In this document: positions 36,292 through 48,609 of the stretch, one piece after another
How the letters are laid out: each line of letters opens with the position of its first letter
Numbering within the stretch: position 1 is the stretch's first letter
Source: Alisma plantago-aquatica
Taxonomy: Eukaryota > Streptophyta > Magnoliopsida > Alismatales > Alismataceae
Length of the DNA stretch: 64,000 bases
NCBI GenBank assembly: GCA_963693085.1
Contig: OY856411.1
Coordinates: 1,349,534,050-1,349,598,049, forward strand
Direction of reading: 5' to 3'
Translations under genes and position numbers: made by a program
Notes under the pieces: model-generated
What the model was told of the DNA's origin: nothing
Seen by the model: the letters and a program-made list of their open reading frames with translations, nothing else
Databases searched by the model: none

Positions 36292-39200
36292 TCTGTGTTG
36301 TTGACATGATAAATAAATTAGTACATAAACTATGTGGAAAAAATCATTCCCCTTCATCTCTCCCCCCACTCCCATCCTTAGTAGGAGCCATTGTTGGCAA
36401 TATCCTATGTTCCCACTTTATTTCATCCCTCCTCAGCACACCCTCTTCATTCTAGTTCCCCTTATTCATCTACCACCGCTCACCAACACACACCCCTCTA
36501 ATACTCTACACATGTGGAAAATAACAACACTACCTCAAATTGTTTACACCACAATTTACAAAAATAGTGAACAACGGTGACTCAATGGTATCTATCATGA
36601 CACCTTAATATATGGCCCCCTTAATATAGTTCCTTTTGACTATTATGAGGTTGTTTTATATGAGGTCATATGTTGAAGCTACTTGGAAGTCCTATGGTTG
36701 GTATGCTTGCTGACATCATGCTTGCTGCAATTCTTAAAAAATTTCAGATGAGCTCCATTCAGACCTATCCTTCTTTAGTTGACAGATATGAGTTGGTTCA
36801 GAGATTTGCTTTTAGAACTTATAATGTTTTAAGCTAAATAGGGTATACTAAATCCAGAGGAATGAATCAGGTGGTGACAATGAGCAATTACAGGACACTG
36901 AACCTCAAAATGGATTGAATCTCAATGATCGAGACAAATACAGTGCCCATTCTTCATATTCCTCACCTAAAGCCCCTATGAATGTCCTAACATTTGGACT
37001 ACTTCTGAGGTAGTTTCTTATTGCATCTACCAATCTTATACCTATGCAAATTCCTATAAATGCCAAGTATTCTGTCATTTTGTGGTATTGTTTGAAGTAA
37101 ACAACATGTATGTATCTGTAAATGATTGTAAACCACTTACATCACTTGAGTCATCCTCCTTCCATCTGGCATCACAAATTCATGGAATTCCCTAGTTTTG
37201 TAGGTCCACAAGTTTAACCAGGACCTAATGCATTGAGAGTGAATCTCTTCGGCACATGGTCCATCTCATTGTTCATCCTTGTGAGCCCCAAACTGAAATG
37301 GAAAGATGCAGCCACATTAGACGGATCCTGAACCCATGAATTGATGACCCCACATTCACAACAGTTAGCAATCTACTGGTTGTAAGGTGTCCTAGGAAGC
37401 AAGTCAACAATAGTAGGATCCCTCTTGCAGTAATGTAGGATGTTCCTTTCGAACTAGAAGAAGATAGGTTAAATTTGTAATGTAGATAATAAAGCAGACA
37501 AATTTACTACATATATGGATAAAACTAAAGATCGCATACAAAATTCTGAGACAAATCCTCTCAGGGCATCTAATTCTACCCTAATATACACTACTATGTA
37601 TAGCTATCTACATGAACCAAAGAATGAAGTGTTGTAGAAAAAAAAGGATACCATGCAAGATCCCCAACTATTTTTCCACTGGCCTGAGCCATGCATCTCC
37701 TAACTACATTTTGCATATTGTCTACATCTTGAAGGAGTGTTATGTGCGAAATCAACTGCTCTCCGTAGACTTTTGGTTGTCACCCTGATAGTAATATAAG
37801 AAATCATCAAAAATTATTTTCTTTGAGTGGAAAAAAACAAGTAGTATACAAATATAAATCCCAAGTGTCTACTAATATGAATATAAGAGGATGAAATAGT
37901 GGTATAAAACCTAGAAACCAATTAAAGCTAATAAGCTCGTGCTTCTACTATTAAAATAAGAATGTCGAATAATAGTTTGTTGATAGGGACCCTAATTTTC
38001 TAACTCCCGAAATCAACCAAGGTTCAAAGCAATCATATCTCTATATTTGGATTTGACGAACCTAATAGCATAGATAGAAATCATTATAAATATATGGTTA
38101 ATAGGGACCATGATCAATATTAATAAGAGCCCTGGAAATAATTAGAAATTATAATAACAGAACATGTAATAGTAAGGAAACTCAGCTAAATTTTTCCATT
38201 TCAAGCAACAACTTGACAATAACCATCTCATGAAGCAATGTCAAGTAGCATAATGAGGGAAATAGATAAATGCTTCTCCGTTAGCTTTTTTTTATTGGAT
38301 CTATTTTTAAAATTTGACCATGCAGAGAAATTAACTACAAAAAATGTATTAGGAAATTCAACATTAGTTTGCATTTTGATTGCAAGAATCATCTTGATTT
38401 TTTTACTATAGGTGGGCCGACTCTATATATTCATATTTAGGTCTTTTGGTCTCTCTATCTTCCTTCTTCTCATTTGTTGTATTCCAAACATCCTTGAAAT
38501 TGTATCTACTGTTGTCTCCATTGACATTTGAGCCTACCAAAAAATAGAAAATCCAATAAATTCATATCAAGAAAGATACCTTAAACGCTTTCAGCGTGAA
38601 TACTCTGTTTGGGCAACAAGTTCAAAATAATCACTACTAGATGTAATGTTATCTGCAACAAGCACACCAAAGGACCATATTCAATAGAAAACCAGACTAG
38701 GTAGAAGGTGAAAATATAATTGTGCATAACCATTATGCATTTTAAAATATCTATATGTTTACAATAAAAACATGAATGACCACAATAACTACCATAATTG
38801 AAAACTAAATAGTCACAGCTCAAATTGTGAGGTCTAAGAAGTTAGATTTGTGTAACAATTGTCATATTAGAATATAAGATCCATTGCTTCAACTCATTTG
38901 TAACTTGTGGAATATCCTCTTCGAGGTGCAATATCTCATTTATAACATGCAGAATCTCCTCTTTGAGGTGAAACATTAACTTCATTGAAGGTAAGTCTTA
39001 CCATTATTAGAAATTCCTCAACATGATAAAATTAAAATTATGTCTTAAAAATTATTATTCCATAGACAAGTCATTAATGTATGCACAAAAGATTCTTTTT
39101 TGTTTCATAGCTAGCTCTTTCTAATTAGAACTGCACACAATGAGGCAAGTGCATGTATAAAGATGAATCTAGAGCCTAGTATCACAATGAGGACATAACC

Positions 39201-41680
39201 TTGTCCTTAGCATGGACCTACACACTAGATAATTCCACATCCACAACCACATCACCTCCAACCTCTTCTCGATACCCACACCCATGTCACCCATCTACCG
39301 TTTCTAAATTGCATAATACATCTACATCACAAGTCTTTTTGCCAACTATGCCAAGATCCCTTAGACCCCTAATCCACAAACATATCGTAGTCACCTCCAA
39401 CCTCTACCATTTTCGAATGGCCTACTATAATTACATCACAAAACTTATTGGTTCTCCCATATGATAATTATTCGTATCTTTTTAGCTGAAAGTCTAAGAC
39501 ATTCAGTACATTCAAAGTACTGAATATAGCAGTAGCCATGTGGTCATAGAAATGACTGACAAAAATAATTAAGGTATAAGAGAAAAAGCATACATAAGCA
39601 TTTGTTGGACCAAGAAAATAAGTGTTAGTGCTCCGGTTCATATCTACAAAGTAGTCAACATGTCTAAATTACATCTAAAGTGAAAGCATCAAGGCTTCTA
39701 TACAAATTTGGAAATAGGCCAGAGAGATAGATGTTAAACTCAAAGGATCGTTAATACTAAACACACTTGACACGTGTTACAGACTAGCTGGCATATCAAA
39801 CTAACAACCAAGATGATTGACAGTCTAACACAAATTCAAAGATCATTTACCTTGCCAACATAAAAACATTCACAAATAAATCCCTTTTCAACAACCCAAA
39901 GGTGTTGGAGTGTTATATATACTTCATCTCCTAATATACGTGAAAGATAATCACTCAAACCTTTATCTTCATCAGTTCACAGAAGAGGTGTGATACATTA
40001 ATAAATTTAGAATATATTAATTCAATAGAGGGGAACAATTGAACAACATATATTTTCAAAGCCAATGAGCAAAGGTTGTCATGTATGGGACAAAAAAAAT
40101 AATGACAAGCTGGATAATAGATACATTAGCATGTGGGCTTTTCCAATTTTCCACCTAATGTTTATAAACAAGCAATTATAAAAAAATTATTGTGTGTATT
40201 GGTCATGGGTTTACTTCTCACCATGCACGATCATGGGGTTCATCTTATACATCCACTATAGGGCTCAAGTGAGAGTTGAAGCCACATTTCTAGTCATGCT
40301 CTAAACCATCATTTATCTTCCCATACTAAGCAGCAATGGATTCTCTACCTAGACTGGGAATGTACAGAGGGGAAGAGGGAACATGGAGCATCAAAGAAGG
40401 TACAGGAAATGGGAATGGGAGGATGGAGGTAGGTGGTGTTTCGGTAAGTAGTGGTGTTGAAAATCTGGTTGTATTGAGTTGGTTCGAAATTGGATAAGGG
40501 AATACAATTGGGTGGAGTTTGTCTTTGGTTTTGTTGGATGTGTGGTGCAGTTCAATCTTATTTATTGCTTGCTACTTCTGGGTGTGGATGAATGAATGCA
40601 GGGGGTGTGCAATATTAGGTGTGTGGGTGGCTCCAACATCTTGACCTGTTAGGCACCAACATTAGTTACATCATCGCCACATGAATTAGCTTGAAGTGAG
40701 TTCTTTAAATCAAAACGAAACATGTTACCTTTTCACTCCATCAACTGGAAAATATTGGGATCAAGTAGTAAATTAAGTAGGCAGCTGTATCCATCATACA
40801 CAAAAAGTGCAATCTTTCCTGCTGCTTCTTCTGTAGCTGCAAATTCCATTCTTGTGTACGTTTGTTACTCACTAACATATTGACAAACACACAAAATGTA
40901 GGGCCGTGGTGGGTGTGATTGCTTCCCCACAAATGGCCACCACAACTCATGCTGCATCCCAGCAACCCATTCATGCTCCTCTTTGACAACGTTGAGCTTC
41001 TCCTCTCCTAGATTCTGACTTTGACCACATATGGTGGCTCTCCTCCATGGCAACCATCATGTCATTCTACTCCGCAATTGGCCTCATCTTTAGCTTCCTC
41101 CAGCTCATCAAGATCAGCCACACAATGGAGATCACCAGCATCGTTGTCGATCCCGAAGCCCTCACAATGTTTGTGAAGATACGACAAAGCTCTCGGGTCT
41201 AGGGGACATCGCAATCACATAATCTTTCTTCATGATTCCAATTGAGATCCAGGGCAATGTTCAGTCCCCACCTTCGTAGTTTTCCACCACAAATAAGATC
41301 ACTTTCCTCAGTGTCTGCACCATGAAGGCATTCTACATTAAGGGTTTCATCTCCTGCCTTCCCAGGTTTCTGATAAGAGGAAATGCGGTTCAGGGAGATG
41401 AGAGGAAAAGGGGGAAAAGAGAGTGACGAGAGGGAATAGCTTGGTTAAAAAATTGGGGGTGTGATGCTAAAGAAATGTTTGGTCAAATTTTGTAGAATGG
41501 TAAATCATGGTGGCGGGAAAAGTAATTGTACACAAAATTGTATTTTGATCATACGCTATACATTTAACTATATTTTCTTTCTTTATATTTAAGTGGCATG
41601 TAGGAAATAGTTTGTTTAGGCTACATATAATAAAAATATAAGCAAACAAATTGTAGCTAAATCATATTTTTCTTGTAGTG

Positions 41681-43614
41681 CCATGATGGTTAGTGGTTGA
41701 TGTACCTATGTAGATGGTAAATCGATACACCTATGTTGATATAGAACTGACACACCTATGTTGGTATTAGGCTGACATACCTTGTTGGTGATAGGATGAT
41801 ACCCTATGATGTTGATGGACCGAGACACCATGTGATGGTTGGTCAATACATGATGATGATAGTGGTTGAAGGGTATGCTTAGATACTCAATGATGTATTT
41901 GTATAAGCAATGAATAAGTCATGTAAAGTGTTGTTTGGTATAATATCTAATAAATCTTAATTAGATTCCATTAACCCAATATACTCCTAGCTGATGGAGA
42001 TGATGAACTTGGGTTGGTTGTTGAACCTAGATTTGTAAATCCTAATCAACTAAGAAGGGGACTTAACCCTAATATTGTACAATGTAACTTGCGTGCTTCC
42101 CTTTTATAAGATGACTATGATGTTAGGATGTTATCTCCTTTGTTCATGAAACTCCTAACCATGCATGTGTTGTGAGTTGATAGCCATAGCGAAGTGAAAG
42201 CTATGGTGGTTATATACATGTTGAATGATCCTTCATGAGGCAGGTTGAGATACTTGTACAACATAAATGATGTGAACATGTCATATGACTTGACAATTGC
42301 TTATTGCCTAGTTTGATATGACATTTCCCAATGATGAGTTGAGGGATTGATATCCCATAGCATATGGCTTTACTGATGATGTTGTGAATGGCAGTGATAC
42401 ATGCATCATGTTTTGATAATGTGATAAGTTCACACCTTATACATTTATATCTTGTGTAGTTGTATTATGCCCTTAACTTTGTCGAGTTTGCTATGCCTTT
42501 GTACATCGTAACTTAATTGATGCTAAAAGACACTTAATTGACTTAACTAATCAGTCGAATGTATTGCCATAGATCCATCTCAGTGTCAACACTTGCTGGA
42601 TGGTGAAACGAGCTTTCCCTAGGGAAGGCTAGGAGTCATATATTGTTGAGTCTATGCATTTACATGATTGGTTGTAGGACATACCATAGAAGGAGTGTGG
42701 CTATGGGCCATAGTTCAATGATTTGATGTTTATGAGGTTTCATATGATTGGTTGTGGGCCATACCTTGGCAGGAGTGCGATTGCAGGTCATAGCTCAATT
42801 TCACTAGCGTCATGACCTGTACCAAGGCAGGCTAGGATTTTCACAGCTTGACTATATGTCATTGGTTGGAGTTGACTGATATGTCTCTACGGTGTACTTG
42901 TATACTGACCACAAGGTTTGGTGAGGTTGTGGATTCTGGCTCTTTCATAAACCTTGTATGGCACTGCTTTTGACTTAGTAGTGGTCGATTGGATTTCAGT
43001 GGTACGACTCAAATCCTCAGTGCATAATAAAATATGTAACTAGTTGTGTTGCTTATGATCAAATACAAAAGCATTAGATGAAGCCTTGCTTGCTTTAGTA
43101 GATATACATGTTCTTCATATTCCTTTTATGATGATAAGATGTTTCACAATCCAATTGCAATTGCTTATATTGTTGTGTTGTAGACAAATCATGTAATTGA
43201 ACATGCTTATTATAATTATAGCTTTATTTTTTGTTCTTTAGTTATCCATATATGTGTCAATAATAACATTGGTGGAGAGTTATATCTCATGTTGAGATTT
43301 GGATCTCACCTTGTGGGTTCCCCACATCTTTTAGGTGGACGTGCACGAGGAGGCATAGGTCGTACAACTGAGGTGGAGCAGTACCAAGAAGGACAATAGC
43401 TGATAAGGTTGGGTGTGCTGCTTATATGTTTCTTAGTGTTAGAGTCCTAGAGTCGTCCATGTACACTCAAGGTCTTTGGGATAGTTTTTGGGTGCATTTT
43501 GTAGAAATGCTTTTGATATGTGGTTTTGGCTTATGTGCCATTTGATGTAAAGCTAGGGAAAATGTTTATACATATACATGGAACATGTTTTTCTTGTAGT
43601 AGGTTGATGGAATA
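41681..43614 (+). mobile_element. LTR-G middle part, copy B
   Basis: Continues LTR-G from 29,622 after the CACTA and ends in the GAATA target duplicate of the LARD-like element (43,610-43,614). It equals 5,367-7,299. No coding sequence. Confidence 0.75.
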
Positions 43615-46491
43615 TGTCACGGAACTGTTCTTACCCCAATCCCAATCCTACTACCTAGACAGTAGAAAAAGGATTGAAGCGCCCGTCCCTGAGTGGCCCC
43701 ATAAGATCAATCACACTGGCATATACAATAAGAAATAAATAACTCAAAAACTGAATAATTAAAGAACAAACTAACCCAATATGGAGATATAACTGATTTG
43801 TCTTCATCATCAGAGTATATAGAGTGCGGAAGCGATCTTATTCAATATTCCATTTGTATTGCCTAAATCAATAAAATCGAGACACAATCATGCAATTGCA
43901 CGGTACGCTATCAAAATCAAGCAAAACAGTTTATAAGAAAATAGGTATACTTGGCAGGACTTATATTTCAAAGAATAATATGCAATTTGCAAAACCAACA
44001 TTTATTCGACAAGCTTTTCAAGCAAATCAACTTTTATTACGAATTCCCATTATGCTGTAATTCAAGAAGCATGCTTATATATTTTGTATGACTCTATTAC
44101 CCCAACGCGATGGGGAAGGTCACTAGGCCCCTTTTCACCATAGGAACATAGGAAGCCAATGTACAAGTCCCACTTCCAAATGAGGGGGTTGTTGTACTCA
44201 ATATCCACATTATCAACATTATCAATATCATCATCATTATCAATATACGGGCAGTCATAATGGGCATGCAATTTATATTTTCATGTTTTTCAAAATATAG
44301 TATAGAAAAACAGAAGACTAATCATAGGGAACAATAGCTCATCCAAGTAAATAGCCAAGTATACAATCAAGAGATACATAACAGTATCTACAATACAATC
44401 AAGGAGGATTCATATAATAGCGTACCTTTCACCGAAGATTTTAAGTATAGATCACGAGTAATAGGTCGATCCTTTGAGTTAGATCCTAAAACATAATATT
44501 TGGATCAAGGGTCAAGACCAAGATATTTAGATATCATGTTGTAATATTCAAGATTAGGGTTACACTTTCCTAGGTCAACCTTAGGGTTAGGTCATCCACT
44601 TATGATTAACCAATATTTCAATTTGTCCATCATTATTTCAAATATCAAGTATTTTCAAGTGTGAATGACTTTCCTAGGTTTCTAGGATCATATGTGTTAA
44701 CCCTAATTTATGGTCATTATATAAGTCCTCATATCATTTCTAGATTATCATCATGATAACTAATATCATTGGTATTCAAGATTACATCAAGTCTCGATTA
44801 ATATTAAGAGTAAATCAGGGATCAACTTTAAGGTCAATAGATCAAGATATGCCACATGATTTAGATCAATCATATTGTTAAGATGTCATCATCATATTAA
44901 AGATTGGATCAAGTCAACAAATATAGATCTAGATCCTTAATGGGTCAAGTATGATTTTATATCCTCAATATGAATATTAGAGTCAAGAATTAGGGTTTTC
45001 AGTGGTTTAGTCAATATTAACCATCAACAGAGTCATTTAGACAATTTACATAATCAATAGATGAAGATTTAGGTGAATCAGTGATCATAGTTTAGAATCA
45101 GGTTTCAAAAGTATTTTTAATGTATTAACTGGATTTTTCTGATCAAAATTGACTACTTGTTCATAATATTTGGAGCTAGGATGTATTTTATATGATTAAA
45201 ACAAGATCTAGGCATTTAATTGAATATTTTCCAAGGAGCGAGATAAAATACCTTATTTCATGAAAAGTTTGATCATTGGATGCTTATTGGATGCCTCAGA
45301 TCATGCCACGAGCTCTCTGGTCTAGGGTCTGGCTCAGGCCTTTGATTTGGCCGGTTCACTCCTCTAATAAGCTGGTTCAAAGCTTGATTGATCGGTTTAT
45401 CTTGGGTTGGCTGCAACTAGATGGACCGGTGGTTCACGGGACCATCTCTCTCACGCAGCACACCTTCGCGAGCCCAGAAACAGGGCGGAGGGCCTCACCG
45501 GCGTAGAGGAGGTCTCAGAGCAGGAGAGGGTAGGAGCGGATGTGAGCAGGCTGGCCCAGTCCGCCGCCACCTCGCGGACTCAGAGAGGGCCAAAGAAAGG
45601 GGAGAGGAGGTGAGCAGCAGGAGCGCCCGAGGGTGGTCGTGCGGTGGCTTTGCTTCTTGGGGCAGCTAGAGGTCGGGGCAAATTAAGGGCATTTCGAGGC
45701 ACGACGGAAAGCACAAAGGAGGGTCGAGGTTTCGTGAGGTCATTGCGAGCATCAGGGGGTGTTTATATATAGTTGGGGGCTAGGTTTTTAGGGTAGACCG
45801 AGATCTAGATGTAGCCAAGCTGCCAGAGTGAGAAAGGAAGGGTGAGGGATGCCTTTTGGCGGCACAACAGAGGACGAATGATGGTCAAAAATAGGGCTAG
45901 ATCGGTTTGAAATAGTGAGGAGGGTCTTTTTGTCCGCTCAGAATTTTGAATCGAGTCCTCTTGGGGCTGATTGCCCCTTTGGGCCGCAATTACACCTTCC
46001 CGCAATCAGCGGGAGGTAGAAGATAACCCCCGGGCCATTAGATCGACCTCTAATCTGCGGGAGGGAGCATCCAAGGGCTGAGATCGCCCCCAGATACTTT
46101 CCCTAGGATTGATGACATGGAAAAGCCAATAAAAGGCAATTATAAAGGGATTTCGAGCACAAAAACTTCTAAAATTCATAGAAACTTATAGGAATGTCCA
46201 AATGACCTCAAATTTGGACCAAAGCTTCAAAATAATGTGGGGAATATTTAGAAAATGTTTGAAAATCAAAAGACAAAGTTTGATTGACCAATTAGATTCT
46301 TTGGACAAAGTGATGAATGAATCCAATTTGAAGTGTTATAATGAGTATAAAATCAACATTGGTCACCATATTTTGTATTTGAGTCTCAAATTCGATTATG
46401 TAGACAAGAAAAAGAATTGGGACCATAAGTGAGTTTAATTAGGGCAGATTTGTATTTAATTCAAACTTATGCAAAATTCCACTTTGTCACA
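43615..46491 (-). repeat. LARD-like element 3' LTR, copy B
   Basis: Same layout as 7,300-10,177, including the minus-strand TATA near 45,758-45,774 and the CpG-rich centre (about 45,300-46,075). Shares AACTGAATAAT and GTATATAGAG with copy A's 3' LTR. Confidence 0.93.
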
Positions 46492-48609
46492 TCCTTCCCT
46501 CCTTAAAAAGGAATTTTGTCCCCAAAATTCAAAACAACCTCAAAGTTAGAATTATTCAAATTCAGATCATATCCTCAATTACTAGAACATCCTCAAATAT
46601 AAAATCAAAATCATGTCTTCAAAATTCAATTAGTACAATGATCATAATTGAGATTCCAAGTTACATATCATAATCAACTTGGTACTAACATCATTTCATC
46701 ATCGAGCAATAGGGTTCAAACTCAGTGCATATATAGTCCAAAGTCATCATATGAGTCATCAATATGGAAAACATCATATTGATCACAAATCTGGACATAT
46801 CATATTTTAGGTCAAACAAAAAGAGTTCACGTGTACAAGGTGACTTTCAATCCCAATATCTCAGGGTCCTAGCTTCTCCATTGGCCTAGGTGGGGTTATA
46901 CATCCATGATTTGAGATTTCACATTTCAACATTTCAAGACAACATCATACTTTCAATATCATCATTTCGAGATCAAATTCAATGGGAAAGTCCCCACCCT
47001 AGTCCTAATGAGAGCTAAACCCTAATTCATAAATCAAGAAGTCAAAATAGTCATCATTTCAAAATTTCAAATTTTGGGATTTATGAAAGTCATTAGTCAT
47101 ATATCTCAATGTCCAAATAGTGTGATCATAGGATTTGTATCATTATTGAGATTTGATAATCATGAGTCACAAGTCCATTAATCAATATCAAGATTCGAGA
47201 TTTTAAGCATCAAAAGTTATAGATCCAAAATTTTGAAGTTAGGGTTTCGATTCCTATTTAGACCTTAGGGGGTATCATTCATCTATATCCAATTTTGAGC
47301 AACATTATTCAATATTCGAGCAACATATCATAATTTCATTATCATGTTTCCAAGATTGATGAATGATCTAGAGCTAGGTCTATCTAGGAAATAAACCACA
47401 AGCTATAGTCAACATTGTCATATTTCAAGATCATTATCAAGTCAATATTCAAGATCGAGTATTAACCATGGGTTCAACCTATTAGGCTTAGGTCAACCAG
47501 TCTAAAATGGGTGAAATGGTATACCTTTCCAGACTCTAAATAATCAACAAGGTGAAAATTTTGAAGTAGTCAAAATAGGGATGTGACCTAGGTTAGGGGA
47601 GTCATGAGTCAACTACCACCCTAATCTGGCACATTACCAACATTAGTCATGATCTACTGATCTTATTCAAATAGGGAGAGTATCAAAATTAAATCATATA
47701 CATTGAAGTCATAAGATCAAAATTCATGATAATAGGGCAATAATGTCAAGATTTTCAATTCTTTCCTTTCATGATCAAGGTAGTGATATAATTTGGAAAT
47801 CGAGGATTTAAATTTGGCATTCAAGGAATCAGAGCATAATGGTGCAAAATCTAGGTCCATTATCATCATATTAAAATCGAGATTGTAAAAGGCATCAATA
47901 TTCTTACATCATGGTTTTGGGAGTCCTATACTTAGTCAATTCATAGCCTAGTCATGATGAGCATCAAATAGGATAAGAGTTTGCTTAACTATGTTTGAGG
48001 TTTAGTCAAAATAATAGGGCAGCATGGATTTGATCAAATAGGGACCTCATCAATAATGAAGTATAAGGTACAAGTCATCCTTATTTCACCAAATCAAAAT
48101 TTACCTCAACATAGGAAGCATATATTTCAGCTAATGATATTAGGGATCATACATGAGTATTTTATTCTATGGATCAAAATCGAGTTTTTAAACTAGGGTC
48201 AGATCATGGTATCAACTTTTAAGATTTAGAGATTCCCATGCTTAAGCTACCCATAATCGAGACATCATGTGGTATAAGGTCACAAGGAAGGACCACATGA
48301 GGAGATGAGAAGACTACCTAATCTTCATCTACATGGGTGGCTTAGGATTGTCCTCAAAGAAGAGATGAGGTGCTAGAAGACTCTCTAAGGTTTCACAAGA
48401 GAACCTTTAGGTCCAGTTCTGGATCAATTGAGGCCATGTAGAGTGGGGGATCTCAACCACCGTGAAGACGGATAGGAGAAATTATGTCAGGACCCCGAGC
48501 CTAGACACCTCAATTTTCACCATTATGGACTTTAGGGTTTCTTGGGTGTAAGAGACTTGAGAAATTATTTACTTAAAGTATATGGGAGTGTGAAATCTCT
48601 GATACCAAC
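46492..48609 (-). mobile_element. LARD-like element interior, copy B, non-coding
   Basis: 2,118 bp, collinear with 10,178-12,295. Purine tract at one end, primer site at the other; no frame with retroelement motifs. A region before the primer site contains GTCAGGACCCCGAGCC (48,486-48,501), reminiscent of an LTR edge but single. Confidence 0.85.

Larger units (their letters stand above)
29623..41680 (+). mobile_element. CACTA (En/Spm) transposon, complete, 12,058 bp
   Basis: Left terminus CACTACAAAAAATATGG (29,623), right terminus the reverse complement of CACTACAAGAAAAATATG (ends 41,680), with a 3-bp target duplicate CCA at 29,620-29,622 and 41,681-41,683. Inner bases of the termini also match (CTACAA about 25 bp in). 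Subterminal TAGCTACA/TGTAGCTA/GTAGTTAG words are dense in the first 450 bp. Removing it restores a LTR-G repeat unit. No intact TNP2-type transposase is visible; a possible gene remnant is at 30,290-31,225. Probably non-autonomous or dead, but the ends look usable. Confidence 0.9.
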
